Positions 25,294 through 34,332 of a stretch of 64,000 nucleotides of DNA are shown here, piece by piece. Source of the stretch: MWDV01 sp002070715 (lineage in GTDB: Bacteria > Verrucomicrobiota > Verrucomicrobiia > Limisphaerales > MWDV01); contig DAONTI010000005.1 in assembly GCA_035411585.1 (NCBI GenBank), positions 88,206-152,205 of the forward strand, read 5' to 3'. The notes beneath the pieces are model-generated. The model was given only the letters and a program-made list of their open reading frames with translations. It was not told the DNA's origin and did no database searches. Numbering within the stretch: the stretch's first letter is position 1; the number at the start of each line of letters is the position of its first letter. Made by a program: the position numbers and the translations under genes.

Positions 25294-25360
25294 TCCGGCG
25301 CGCGCCGGGACTGGGGTGATTTAAGTTTCGTCGCGCGGAGGCGCGCGTTATTCTCGGCGC

Positions 25361-26419
25361 ATGGAAAACGCCAATCCGACACTCCAGGATAAAATTGGGC
25401 AGATGGTGCTGGCCGGCTTTCGCGGCCTCGAACTCAGCGCAACGGACCCGCTCATCCAGGACCTGCGCACCCGGAATCTGGGCGCGGCGATTTTGTTCGA
25501 CCAAGAAATGGCCGATCAAACGCTCTCCGCGCGCAACATTCAGTCGCCTGCCCAGGTCAAGGCGCTGGTGGCGTCACTGCACCAGGCCGCGTCCACGCCG
25601 TTGCTCGTGGCCATTGATCAGGAGGGGGGCCGGGTCAACCGGTTGAAGCCGGTCTATGGATTTCCCGAAACTCTTTCCCACGAGGAACTGGGACTCCGGA
25701 ACGATCCGGAATTCACGTTCGCGCATGCCGCCTTGATCGCCCAGACCCTCGCCGGCCTCGGGATCAACTTGAATCTGGCGCCGGTGGTGGATCTGGATGC
25801 CAACCCCGACAATCCCATCATCAAAGGCAAGCGGCGCAGTTTTCATGCGGACCCGGAGATCGTGACGACGCACGCACTGGCCTACGCACGGGCCCATCGT
25901 CAGCACGGCGTGCTCATCTGTCCCAAACATTTCCCTGGCCATGGCAGTGCGCGGGGCGACACGCATCTGGGATTGGTGGATGTGAGCAAGACGTGGACTG
26001 AACGCGAATTGATTCCGTTTCAACGGTTGATCGAATCCGGACTGACCGACATCATCATGACCGCGCATGTGTTCAACGCGAACTTGGACCCGGAGCGCCC
26101 CGCCACGCTGTCCGCGCGCGTGCTTCAAGGCATTCTGCGCGACCGGCTCGGTTACCAGGGCTTGATCGTCAGCGATGACATGGAAATGCGCGCCATCACG
26201 TCGCAATTCGGTTTGGAAAGCGCCATTCAGTTCGGGATCGAAGCCGGGTTGGACATGCTCTGCTTCGGCAACAACCTGAGCTACCACCGGGACATCGGCG
26301 AAAAGGTCGTCGGGATTATTCGCGGTCTGGTGGAGGCCGGTAAAATATCCGAGGCGCGGATTGACGAATCCTACTGCCGAATCCAGGCGCTGAAACAACG
26401 ATTACCGGTCTCGGCTTGA
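25361..26419 (+). CDS. nagZ: Beta-N-acetylhexosaminidase (GH3)
   Basis: GH3 enzyme removing N-acetylglucosamine from muropeptides during wall recycling. It has 352 residues without a signal peptide, consistent with cytosolic NagZ. LLVAIDQEGGRVNRL and CPKHFPGHGSARGDTHLGL (the His/Asp dyad loop of NagZ) are clear, and IVSDDMEMRAI carries the catalytic nucleophile Asp. Genuine NagZ usually has DSH in the loop; DTH here is a conservative change. It stands alone, 67 bases after the efflux operon. Confidence 0.93.
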   Translation: MENANPTLQDKIGQMVLAGFRGLELSATDPLIQDLRTRNLGAAILFDQEMADQTLSARNIQSPAQVKALVASLHQAASTPLLVAIDQEGGRVNRLKPVYGFPETLSHEELGLRNDPEFTFAHAALIAQTLAGLGINLNLAPVVDLDANPDNPIIKGKRRSFHADPEIVTTHALAYARAHRQHGVLICPKHFPGHGSARGDTHLGLVDVSKTWTERELIPFQRLIESGLTDIIMTAHVFNANLDPERPATLSARVLQGILRDRLGYQGLIVSDDMEMRAITSQFGLESAIQFGIEAGLDMLCFGNNLSYHRDIGEKVVGIIRGLVEAGKISEARIDESYCRIQALKQRLPVSA

Positions 26420-26565
26420 TCCGGAGTTGAAACATTCCGGCGGTGACTGCGCTCTCCCCTCGGCGTCAAGACAGGCGGGAGTGAACAGGCGTAGAGCCGC
26501 AGAGCGCGGCTTTACAGGCCGTGATTTCTCCTCATCCAATGGGGAGGGGAGGACTCCGCCGCCGG

Positions 26566-27678
26566 TCACGGAACAACGACCTGCCAGAACCGAGGTCCGC
26601 CGGTGGGTAACGGCAGGGCGATGGTTTGGAGATCGTTGGTCAAGGTGAGCGAGCGGTTGGTCGTCCAGACGCCCGCCGCCAAATCGGTGCTTTCCAGCAG
26701 ATGATACAGCCGGCCCACGTCGCCGCTGAGGGTGAGGCGTAGTTCGCCGGGAGTGCGTTGCAACGTCAGGTGCGGGCGGCGGACGACGGACGGTTCCGGG
26801 TCATCGCTGAAATCCGGCACGCCATCGCCATCCGTATCCGTGGGATCGTCTATGGATAAAATCCAATCGTAGTAATCCGGCTCGGCGGTGTTGAGGTCGC
26901 CATCGGCCAGATCGAGATACCCATAGTAATTCGTCGGTGCGTACGGATCCCGTAGAAACTCGCTCGCGGTATAGGTCAGGGATTGGCTGTATTCATTGGT
27001 CCACGTCCCTGCTTGCAGCAAGAGTTCATTGTGGGGTTGCAGCGGTCGTTTGACGAAAACTACCGGCCCGCCCAAGGTGTTCTCCGGCATTCCCGTCCGC
27101 TGCAGCAAGACGTGTCCGGTGACTTCGTTCTTTCCTGGCGTATAAGTCAATGGTCCGGTGTATTCGATGATTTCAAAGGTGTGGGTGAAGACGCCGAGGG
27201 ATTGAAACGCGTTTATCCGAAAATCCAAAGTGCAAGTGCCGGTGTGGCTCCCGGCGCCGCGCGACCATGCGGCTTGCACCGTCCCGCTGGACAGCCCGGC
27301 AAAATCAAAAATCCCCGTGCTGGTGGTGTTGACCGCCTGGTTCACTTCAAAAAAATCCGGCCACCCATTTTCGTCCGCATCTGCCGTCAGCGGCACTTCC
27401 AGCCGCATCCAGCCCGGGATGGGATCATAGAGGCCCCACTCATCGTTCAGGGATAAATAACTCGCGTATGCCGTGGCGCTCTCGTAGGTGGGAAACAACT
27501 CCCCGTTGATTCCAGACGCAATCCCGGTCAGATCCAGTGAGTAGAAATCAAAAGGCTCCGTGCCACGATAGAAACGCACGGAAGAACACCAAGCCCGCGC
27601 CTGGGCCTGGGCCAGCGCCGCACTCGTCGCGCCCAACAAGCCCGTGATCACGACCAAGCCTATCCACGTTTTTTTCAT
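26566..27678 (-). CDS. Secreted protein with calcium-binding-type Asp repeats
   Basis: A 370-residue protein with a Sec signal (MKKTWIGLVVITGLLGATSAALAQA). I do not recognise a family. DADENGWPDFF (100-110) and DPTDTDGDGVPDFSDDPEP (about 285-303) resemble thrombospondin type 3 or dockerin-like Asp-rich calcium loops. The last 70 residues (LTLQRTPGELRLTLSGDVG, LYHLLESTDLAAGVWTT, FWQVVVP) look like the beta-sandwich endings common on secreted proteins of Verrucomicrobia. An AAAGGA ribosome site sits five bases before the ATG. It is probably surface-associated or released. Confidence 0.75.
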   Translation of the reverse strand: MKKTWIGLVVITGLLGATSAALAQAQARAWCSSVRFYRGTEPFDFYSLDLTGIASGINGELFPTYESATAYASYLSLNDEWGLYDPIPGWMRLEVPLTADADENGWPDFFEVNQAVNTTSTGIFDFAGLSSGTVQAAWSRGAGSHTGTCTLDFRINAFQSLGVFTHTFEIIEYTGPLTYTPGKNEVTGHVLLQRTGMPENTLGGPVVFVKRPLQPHNELLLQAGTWTNEYSQSLTYTASEFLRDPYAPTNYYGYLDLADGDLNTAEPDYYDWILSIDDPTDTDGDGVPDFSDDPEPSVVRRPHLTLQRTPGELRLTLSGDVGRLYHLLESTDLAAGVWTTNRSLTLTNDLQTIALPLPTGGPRFWQVVVP

Positions 27679-27775
27679 GAAAATCCTTTCGTCCCGATTA
27701 GAAGGCGCGTCCCGGAGGAAGTCAACTGGGGTTTCGCGGAAGACAGCGCGCCGGGGGGAGCTATCTCCTAACTCC

Positions 27776-27920
27776 TTTCATCCGCAGCCTGCGCCGATTC
27801 ATGCCGATGAGGTCCCGGAATAAATCTGAGCAATCGGCGGCATCGGCGGATTCATTTTTCAGCTCGTTGATGGCGATCCTCATGGATGAGGCGGCTTCCA
27901 GAGCATTGTCGGGCTCGCCC
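27776..27920. repeat. 'ccgcagattgcgccgat' dispersed repeat, copy 2
   Basis: Aligns with 11771-11910 across its whole length (tccgcagcctgcgccgattc, aaatctgagcaatcggcgg, tttttcagctcgttgat). It fills most of the gap between the secreted-protein gene start and the end of the GH50-like gene, and may overlap the promoter of the former. Confidence 0.8.
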
Positions 27921-27946
27921 AATTACGCGCAACTGCCGAAGTCTCT

Positions 27947-30043
27947 TCATGGTCGGGCGTAAAGCAGTTGTCCGACTTCGCGGCTGGCCGCAATCGTCTC
28001 GGGGTACGGCGTGTCGGCAATATCCACGAACCCAATCTGATAATTCTCCTCGTCATACACCCGCCCGGTGGTGTGCTGGTCCATGTATTGAAACCAATGC
28101 GTCCCGACCATTTGCGGATGCCGCAGCGCGCCGAGGACGTATTCCTTGTAGCTTTGCGCCCGGTCCGCCTGGTTTTCCACCGGCACCAACCCGGTGTGGA
28201 ACATCCCCCGATCCAGCGCGCCGAAGTGGAACTCGCCGATGAGCAGCGGTTTGTCGTGGCTCGGATTTGTAAAATTCGCCACGCTCCGCCGGTAAAGGTT
28301 GTAACTGATCACGTCGCAATACCGTCCGGCGGCCAGGTCGGCGAGACGATTGGCGCCGGCGAAACGGCAGCCGAGATACAGTTGCCGGGGCGCGACGGCG
28401 TGGATCGCCTCGCGCACCACGCGGAAGTAGGTTTCGGCAATTTTCGAATAAAACGCCGTCAAATCAGCGCGCGCTTTCTCCCCCTCCGGGAGTTCTGACG
28501 CGGCGAGCCAGGCCTCCCAGGAAGCGTGGGCGGTGCCCCAAGCGCGGTTCAATTGAGCGATGTCGCCGTATTTCGCCTGGAGGTCCGCCCGGAAAGCTTG
28601 TTTGGCCGGTTGATCCGGCGCCGATTGCAGCGTCGCCACCGCCAGCGAGGTGTCATCGCCCCAGGACAATTCGTTGTCGGAAAAATAACCCAGACACCAG
28701 GGGTCGTTGGCGCTGGTGTTCCGTTTGCCGGCCATCGTCCGCCGCACGCTGTTCGAGAAACTGGGATCAAACACATCGGGAAACTTGCCCCAATAACCGC
28801 CGCTGCCTTCGATCCGCCGCGCGCCCTGCGAGCTGAGGTTATCCGTGTACGGCGTGCGTCGTAGGAGAAACACGCGGGCATCCGACCAATTCGCGATGGT
28901 GTTGATGCCCCAACTACGCAGTCGCCGGTGGATGAGATCGGCGTAAACGGATTCCCATTCTGCGCCGTATTTGCGTTGCACATTGGCCAGCCCAAAACCG
29001 AAGCACTCGGGGGAACGCCCCGCGTAATGACCTTTCAACGCGTACGCCTTGACGTGAAACCGTCGAAACACCTCGGCATCGCCGGGGAAATCCTCAAACC
29101 AGGCGGCGCGGCCTTCGATGGGGGTGACGTCCACCGCCGGCACACAGTTGAGACCGTGGGAGAAAAACAGGCGGCCTTCCGGATCCACCAACCACCATTT
29201 GCCCTCGTGTTTTTCCGTGCGGAAAAATCCCGTCGCTTGCCGTTGCGGTCCCCGGGCCCAACCGCCGTATTGATTCCAATGCGCCGGTCCCGGCTGGGCC
29301 GCGAGTTCGCGCGCTTCCGTTTCCCGGCGGGCCTGCAGTTCCGCCAACGAATGCACTTTGCCCGGCCAATCCTTGTGTTTGTATTGCCCGAAGGTATCCA
29401 AGAACGGGAAGAAAGGATCGGCATCCGTTACCCAGGCGGTGGGCGGCGTGTACGCGCCCGTGACGCTGACCTTGGCGACATCAAACTGAGCCGCCGCCTT
29501 GGGATCGGCAACGAACAGGAGAATTTGCGTGATGTTGGTTGGATTCACCGTGCCCGGACCGCCCGCACGGACCGGGTACCCGCGCATGCCGAACAACTGC
29601 CCGTCCAGCCGATCATCGTGGGCGCGCCGCAGCGGCACGGACAGCAAACCCGACTGACCGGCATCCAGCGTGAGGGAACCATTGACACAATGCCGGGTGC
29701 CATCCGCGCCGGGATTATCCACCCGGCAATGCAGGGTCGTGCGGTGGGTCCCTGTATTCCGAACCGCCACTGTCACGCGCGCGTAAGGCGACAAATCCCA
29801 ATGCCCATCCGGCGCGGGCAACGTCACGCCCGGCCATCGTTGCCGGGTACCCGTGGCGAGCCGGAGCACGGAAGCCTGCGCCGCTGGGACCAGGCTGAGC
29901 CGGGCATCGTTGGTAGGAAATCGGGTGAGCTGGGTTGCCGCGTTGAAGTGGAACAAAACCCGGTCCGCGGACCATCCCGGCATCGTGCCGAGCAATGCAA
30001 GAAGCAATTGCGCGAACAAAAATCGAAAGGTCATGATGTTCAA
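27947..30043 (-). CDS. Secreted GH50-like (beta-agarase-type) glycoside hydrolase
   Basis: A 698-residue exported enzyme with a signal peptide (FLFAQLLLALLGTMPGWSA). The first 200 residues are beta-rich, like the carbohydrate-binding-like domain of GH50 agarases. The barrel begins with GKWWLVDPEGRLFFSHGLN, the typical GH50 opening. Likely catalytic glutamates are in FSDNELSWG (about residue 454, acid/base) and LLIGEFHFG (about 604, nucleophile), the clan GH-A arrangement. It may cleave agarose-like or other beta-galactan chains; substrate is inferred from resemblance only. The start may be the ATG at 30043 or 30034. No sulfatase or SusD-like gene is adjacent. Confidence 0.75.
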   Translation of the reverse strand: MNIMTFRFLFAQLLLALLGTMPGWSADRVLFHFNAATQLTRFPTNDARLSLVPAAQASVLRLATGTRQRWPGVTLPAPDGHWDLSPYARVTVAVRNTGTHRTTLHCRVDNPGADGTRHCVNGSLTLDAGQSGLLSVPLRRAHDDRLDGQLFGMRGYPVRAGGPGTVNPTNITQILLFVADPKAAAQFDVAKVSVTGAYTPPTAWVTDADPFFPFLDTFGQYKHKDWPGKVHSLAELQARRETEARELAAQPGPAHWNQYGGWARGPQRQATGFFRTEKHEGKWWLVDPEGRLFFSHGLNCVPAVDVTPIEGRAAWFEDFPGDAEVFRRFHVKAYALKGHYAGRSPECFGFGLANVQRKYGAEWESVYADLIHRRLRSWGINTIANWSDARVFLLRRTPYTDNLSSQGARRIEGSGGYWGKFPDVFDPSFSNSVRRTMAGKRNTSANDPWCLGYFSDNELSWGDDTSLAVATLQSAPDQPAKQAFRADLQAKYGDIAQLNRAWGTAHASWEAWLAASELPEGEKARADLTAFYSKIAETYFRVVREAIHAVAPRQLYLGCRFAGANRLADLAAGRYCDVISYNLYRRSVANFTNPSHDKPLLIGEFHFGALDRGMFHTGLVPVENQADRAQSYKEYVLGALRHPQMVGTHWFQYMDQHTTGRVYDEENYQIGFVDIADTPYPETIAASREVGQLLYARP

Positions 30044-30287
30044 AGCCTGAATCGCCTGTCTTGTTTAGAACATCCGGGCCGTTCGCTTCAAGTCCCGGCT
30101 GGCGGAGAGTAAATTAAGCCCGGGCGATCGTGCCTCTCCACCGGGGGGAAACGGAAGGGGTAGGCGTGCGATGCCAACCAGCGCGCGGATGGTAATTCCG
30201 TGACCGGGGCGGCCCGCACTGCAATTCAACGGAGGCAAAATTTTCAATCCCGGCCCCCGGCAAAAGATCCCGGTTGGTCCGGCGAAG

Positions 30288-30950
30288 TCAGGTTTCCGGT
30301 TTTGCCAGCCAAAACTCTTTTACTTTTTCGAATTTGCCGATGCGCTTGTGAATCTTGGCGATTTCGCGCGGGTAGAACGCCAGGACCGTGTCGCAAAACT
30401 CCAGCATCCACGCGCGACGTGGCTGACGGGGATCAATTTTGATGTGCTTGGAATCGGCGATTTGAATCTGGCCGGTGCCGAGGGCACCGATGGTCAAACA
30501 ATCCCACCGCAGATGTTCAATCGGAACAAAGTGAACCTGCTGCACCGTGACCTTCGTTCCCTGGACGGCATATTTCACCATCAGCATGAAGAAGTAGTTG
30601 GTGTCGTCTTCGTAGAAACGGGCGAGGCGGTCAACCGAGGTCAGGTTCGGCATGTTGAAGGCCGTGCCTTCACGGTGCGTTTTTACATCCACGACATAGT
30701 AATTGTTAGCCCGATCCTTGAATGCCAGGTCGGCCATTGCCCGACGGGCGAAGCTGGCGGAATACACGCCCACGAGGTCGCCAAGAATCGCGGCGAAGTT
30801 GTCTTCGATGATGGACTGAATGGCGTCGCCAGCGGCGCGGGGGCTCCCAGCGGTATCGGGGGAGAGGAAATCCGCCTGCTCGTTCAGCAAGGCGCGGACT
30901 TTGCGCTCAATACGTTCGCGCGTTTTGGGTTCAAAGAGTGGCGAGTTCAT
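30288..30950 (-). CDS. Putative type II restriction endonuclease
   Basis: A 220-residue protein directly following a DNA methyltransferase. ADLAFKDRANNYYVVDVKTH places Asp74 and Asp88-Val-Lys90 as a PD-(D/E)xK nuclease centre, with spacing like EcoRV-type enzymes. TIGALGTGQIQIADS and the basic IDPRQPRRAW could be DNA-contacting. Its ATG overlaps the methyltransferase stop (ATGA), so translation is coupled and the methyltransferase is made first, as expected for safe restriction-modification. The recognition site is unknown. A non-restriction nuclease is possible but unlikely given the partner. Confidence 0.8.
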   Translation of the reverse strand: MNSPLFEPKTRERIERKVRALLNEQADFLSPDTAGSPRAAGDAIQSIIEDNFAAILGDLVGVYSASFARRAMADLAFKDRANNYYVVDVKTHREGTAFNMPNLTSVDRLARFYEDDTNYFFMLMVKYAVQGTKVTVQQVHFVPIEHLRWDCLTIGALGTGQIQIADSKHIKIDPRQPRRAWMLEFCDTVLAFYPREIAKIHKRIGKFEKVKEFWLAKPET

Positions 30951-31987
30951 TTTGCCTTGGATTTGGTGGCGCGATATGGCGCGGGTGATTCGAGCAACAT
31001 CGGATGCGCGTCTGCGGCCGGTGTGGTTGGCTTCGGTTGCACATTCAACGTGTTGCGCTCCCAAAAAACGCCTCCGGTATAGCCTTGAATCGAGGGGGCA
31101 TCGTTCGCGAGGGCAACGCGCTTGGCGGCCAGGCAGGCGAACCGTTCCTCCATCTCAATGCCCAAGAAACGCCGTCCCAATTTACGTGCCACCACCGCCG
31201 TCGTGCCGGAACCGAGGAACGGGTCAAAAACAAAATCGCCCTCCCGGCTGCTCGCCAGCAGCAGTTTCGCCATCAATTTCTCCGGCTTTTGCGTGGGATG
31301 GTCGGTGTTCTCCGGCATGGACCAAAACGGCACGGTCAGGTCCGTCCAGAGATTCGAAGGGTGAGTCAGGCGGAATGGGCCATCCGCCTCGTCCTGCCAA
31401 TCCTTGGGTTGGCCGTTCTCGCGATACGGCGCGATGACCCGGCGCTTCAGCTTTACCGCGTCCACGTTGAAGCGGTAGGCGTTCGACACCGTGGCGAACC
31501 AGATGTCCTCGCTGGCGTTCTTCCAGTTCGTCTTCGCGCCGCGCCCCTTCTCGCGTTCCCAAGTGATGCGGTTGCGCACGATAACGTGCCGGTCCAACAC
31601 GCGATGCACGGCGGCGGACGACTTCCAATCGCCGCACACATAAAGACTCGCCGTGGGCTTGAGCAGCGGCAGCACGCGGACGAACCAATCCGCAAACCAC
31701 GCCTCATACTCCGCCAGCGACCGCTCGCGAAAACTCTCCGCGCCGAACCGCTTGGTGAGGTTGTACGGCGGGTCGAGGATGAGTAAATCCACGAAGGCCT
31801 TGGGCAACTGCGGCAACAACTCGATGAAATCGCCGCAAACGATGCGATCCGTCAAGGCCGCCACGCCTCCTGGCAATGGCGCGCGCAAAAGCTGCTGCGC
31901 CAAGACCGTCTGCTCAGACTCCGAAAGCGTCAGGGTGCGATTGCGCGGAGCGCGGGGTTTGTTGGGCCCGTTCATGCTATCCAACAC
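30947..31987 (-). CDS. DNA adenine methyltransferase of a type II R-M system (beta class)
   Basis: A 346-residue DNA methyltransferase with the beta-class motif order: catalytic DPPYNL (72-77) first and the S-adenosylmethionine pocket FDPFLGSGTTAV (254-265) last. DPPY favours N6-adenine methylation over N4-cytosine (usually SPPY). HPTQKPEKLM and FLGIEMEERF are also typical. The region between (about 140-230) should hold the target recognition part. It pairs with the overlapping endonuclease gene to form a compact restriction-modification operon. The start may be the ATG at 31987 or 31975. Confidence 0.92.
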   Translation of the reverse strand: MLDSMNGPNKPRAPRNRTLTLSESEQTVLAQQLLRAPLPGGVAALTDRIVCGDFIELLPQLPKAFVDLLILDPPYNLTKRFGAESFRERSLAEYEAWFADWFVRVLPLLKPTASLYVCGDWKSSAAVHRVLDRHVIVRNRITWEREKGRGAKTNWKNASEDIWFATVSNAYRFNVDAVKLKRRVIAPYRENGQPKDWQDEADGPFRLTHPSNLWTDLTVPFWSMPENTDHPTQKPEKLMAKLLLASSREGDFVFDPFLGSGTTAVVARKLGRRFLGIEMEERFACLAAKRVALANDAPSIQGYTGGVFWERNTLNVQPKPTTPAADAHPMLLESPAPYRATKSKAK

Positions 31988-32307
31988 ATTCGGGCGTTGA
32001 CTGGCCGCGCCAATCCCGTAACCCGGAATTGATCTGCGTCTGGTTGACGACAGCCAGCTTTTGACGGTTGATGGTTCTCATGCTCGTCATTGGATTCTAA
32101 GGAAGCTCCTCTGACGATGCACGCCAGAATAAACTGAAATGGGGGTGACCCCCGGGGCCATCGTGACCCCTCTGTGCTAGTCGGACAAACCGTGGTTAAA
32201 TTGAAAGTGATGAGTCAACGCCGTTTCGAGGAACTCAAAGCGTATCTTGTCTCTCTTTGGCAGACCGATGCGCTTGCCGGGGGCGGCTTTCCCCGTATAT
32301 TCGCCCG
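31988..32307. other. Intergenic between the R-M operon and mnmA
   Basis: About 320 bases separating two divergent transcripts. No gene is convincing. GGGGGTGACCCCC (32141-32153) is a near-perfect palindrome and the next 17 bases (32154-32170) recur in reverse orientation at 54857-54873. Promoters for both sides should be here but no strong boxes stand out. Confidence 0.5.
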
Positions 32308-33396
32308 ATGACCAAAACAGACAGGCCACGGGTGCTGGTGGGCATGAGCGGCGGGGTGGATTCCTCGACCGCGGCCGTGCTGTTGATCGAGCAGGGGTAC
32401 GAAGTGATTGGCGTCACTTTGAAATTGTGGTCGCACGATTGTTTCACGCCTTCGGAGGATTTGTTCAAATGCTGCGGGGCAAGCGCGGTGGCCGATGTCC
32501 GCGCCGTCTGCGAACGGTTGGGCATCGCTTTTCATTTGATTGACGAGGCCGCCGAGTTCCGCCGGGGGGTCATCCAATACTTTGCTGATGAATATCGCGC
32601 GGGCCGGACGCCGAATCCCTGCGTGATGTGCAACGAACGGCTGAAGTTTGGCACTCTCTTCGCCCGGGCGGACGCGCTGGGCGCGCAATACGTGGCCACG
32701 GGGCACTACGCCCGCGTGGAACAGACCGCCACGGGCCGGTGGTTGCTGCGGCGCGGCTGCGATCCGCGCAAGGATCAAAGTTACTTCCTATTCTCCCTCC
32801 GCCAGAATCAACTGGCCCGCGCCTTGTTTCCGTTGGGCGGACAAACCAAAACCACCACCCGGGAGAAGGCCCGGCATTGTCAGCTCCAGACGGCGGACAA
32901 GGCGGAGAGCATGGAAATTTGTTTCGTGCCGGGGAATGATTACGGTCAGTTCCTGCGTCAGCACGCGCCGGGACCGGCCCGGCGGGGCGAGATCGTGGAT
33001 ACCTCCGGCCGCGTGCTCGGTCACCACGAGGGCATTGAGTTTTACACCATTGGCCAGCGGCGCGGTTTGCGAATTTCCGCGCCCCGTCCCTGGTATGTCG
33101 TGGACTTGGACCCCGAACACAACCGGGTGGTGGTGGGCGACAATGCCGCGTTGGAACGCGATGAATTCATCGTGGAACGCTGCAACTGGATTCCTTTCGA
33201 TACGCCGGACGTGGCTGTGGAAGCCACGGTCAAAATCCGTTACAACCACAAGGAAACGCCGGCCACCATCACCCCCCTTGACGGCGCCCAAGCGCGTGTC
33301 CGCTTGCACGTGCCGCAACGGGCCATTACGCCCGGCCAGGCGGCTGTGTTTTACCAGGATGATTTGGTGTTGGGAGGCGGGTGGATTCGCCGCTGA
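32308..33396 (+). CDS. mnmA: tRNA-specific 2-thiouridylase
   Basis: Thiolates uridine 34 of tRNAs for Lys, Glu and Gln, using ATP and persulfide sulfur. It is 362 residues. GMSGGVDSS (PP-loop), NPCVMCNERLKFG with the first catalytic Cys, DPRKDQSYFLF, and ESMEICFVP with the second catalytic Cys are all in place. IGQRRGLRIS begins the central domain. The ATG at 32308 puts the PP-loop 13 residues from the start; an in-frame ATG at 32257 would add 17 unlike residues. The next gene starts 123 bases downstream. Confidence 0.95.
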   Translation: MTKTDRPRVLVGMSGGVDSSTAAVLLIEQGYEVIGVTLKLWSHDCFTPSEDLFKCCGASAVADVRAVCERLGIAFHLIDEAAEFRRGVIQYFADEYRAGRTPNPCVMCNERLKFGTLFARADALGAQYVATGHYARVEQTATGRWLLRRGCDPRKDQSYFLFSLRQNQLARALFPLGGQTKTTTREKARHCQLQTADKAESMEICFVPGNDYGQFLRQHAPGPARRGEIVDTSGRVLGHHEGIEFYTIGQRRGLRISAPRPWYVVDLDPEHNRVVVGDNAALERDEFIVERCNWIPFDTPDVAVEATVKIRYNHKETPATITPLDGAQARVRLHVPQRAITPGQAAVFYQDDLVLGGGWIRR

Positions 33397-33519
33397 CACG
33401 ATGTCCGGGATGAGGGCCACAAGACTCGTATCTCACGGACGGGAGGCGGGCGGTTCCGGCGCGCTCGCCTTTTCCATGGTCACCCGTTACGCTGCCCTCC
33501 GCAAACGCTTGAAGCGGGT

Positions 33520-34326
33520 ATGAAGAAATACTGGCGCGTCATCAACATCGGCATTCAGAACCATCTCGCCTACCGGTTCAATTTCCTGGCGCGGACGTTG
33601 TTTGGACTGATCCCGCTGATGGCGATGTTGATGCTCTGGCGCACGATTTACGCGGGCAAAGGGGCGGACGCCCTGGTCGGCGCCTATACGCTCGCCGAAA
33701 TGATTTCGTATTATCTCGTCGTTACGGTCGTGAGCGCGCTGACGATGGTCAGCGATGACGACTGGCAGATTGCCGCCGACATCCGCGACGGGAACATCAA
33801 CCATTTCCTCGCCAAACCGATAGATTACCTGGCGTACCGGTTGTGCCTGTTCTTCTGCGGGCGGCTGGTTTATCTGGCCGTGGCCGCCCTGCCGTTGGCG
33901 GGGTTCTTCTGGCTGTTGCGGGATTATTTGCAGTGGCCGGCCAATGCGGCCACGCTCGGCTGGTTTGGCTTGTCGGTGGTGCTGACGGCGCTGCTGCAGT
34001 TTTTTATTTCGTACGCGCTGGCCATGCTGGCGTTCTGGGTATTGGAGGTGTCCACGTTCATTTTCATTGTTTACGCCTTTGAATACATCGCGAGCGGGAA
34101 TTTGTTTCCGTTGGATATTTTGCCGCCCGCGCTGCAACGCGTGCTGACCTTCACTCCGTTTCCTTACGAGTTGTTTTTCCCTGTGAGCATTTACCTGGGG
34201 AAGGTGAGCGGCACGGCGTTGTGGCAGGGGCTGGGATTGCAATTGGGCTGGGTGGTGGTGGCCTATGGCGCGGCGCGCTGGGCGTGGCACCGCGGCATCC
34301 GCCGGTACAGCGCGGTGGGCGGGTAA
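33520..34326 (+). CDS. ABC-2 family permease (first of a pair)
   Basis: A 268-residue protein with six predicted membrane segments, resembling the ABC-2/DUF990-type permeases. ADIRDGNINHFLAKPIDYLA and the turn before it match the coupling region of this family, in which two different permeases and one ATPase form an exporter. The second permease gene follows seven bases later. No ATPase gene is adjacent, which is unusual. The transported compound is unknown. Confidence 0.85.
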   Translation: MKKYWRVINIGIQNHLAYRFNFLARTLFGLIPLMAMLMLWRTIYAGKGADALVGAYTLAEMISYYLVVTVVSALTMVSDDDWQIAADIRDGNINHFLAKPIDYLAYRLCLFFCGRLVYLAVAALPLAGFFWLLRDYLQWPANAATLGWFGLSVVLTALLQFFISYALAMLAFWVLEVSTFIFIVYAFEYIASGNLFPLDILPPALQRVLTFTPFPYELFFPVSIYLGKVSGTALWQGLGLQLGWVVVAYGAARWAWHRGIRRYSAVGG

Positions 34327-34332
34327 GCGGGG

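Noticed and set aside
25295..25308. Terminator after the MacB-type permease
   Set aside because: CCGGCGCGCGCCGG is self-complementary, but it leaves almost no loop and no T-run follows, so it is not a convincing terminator.
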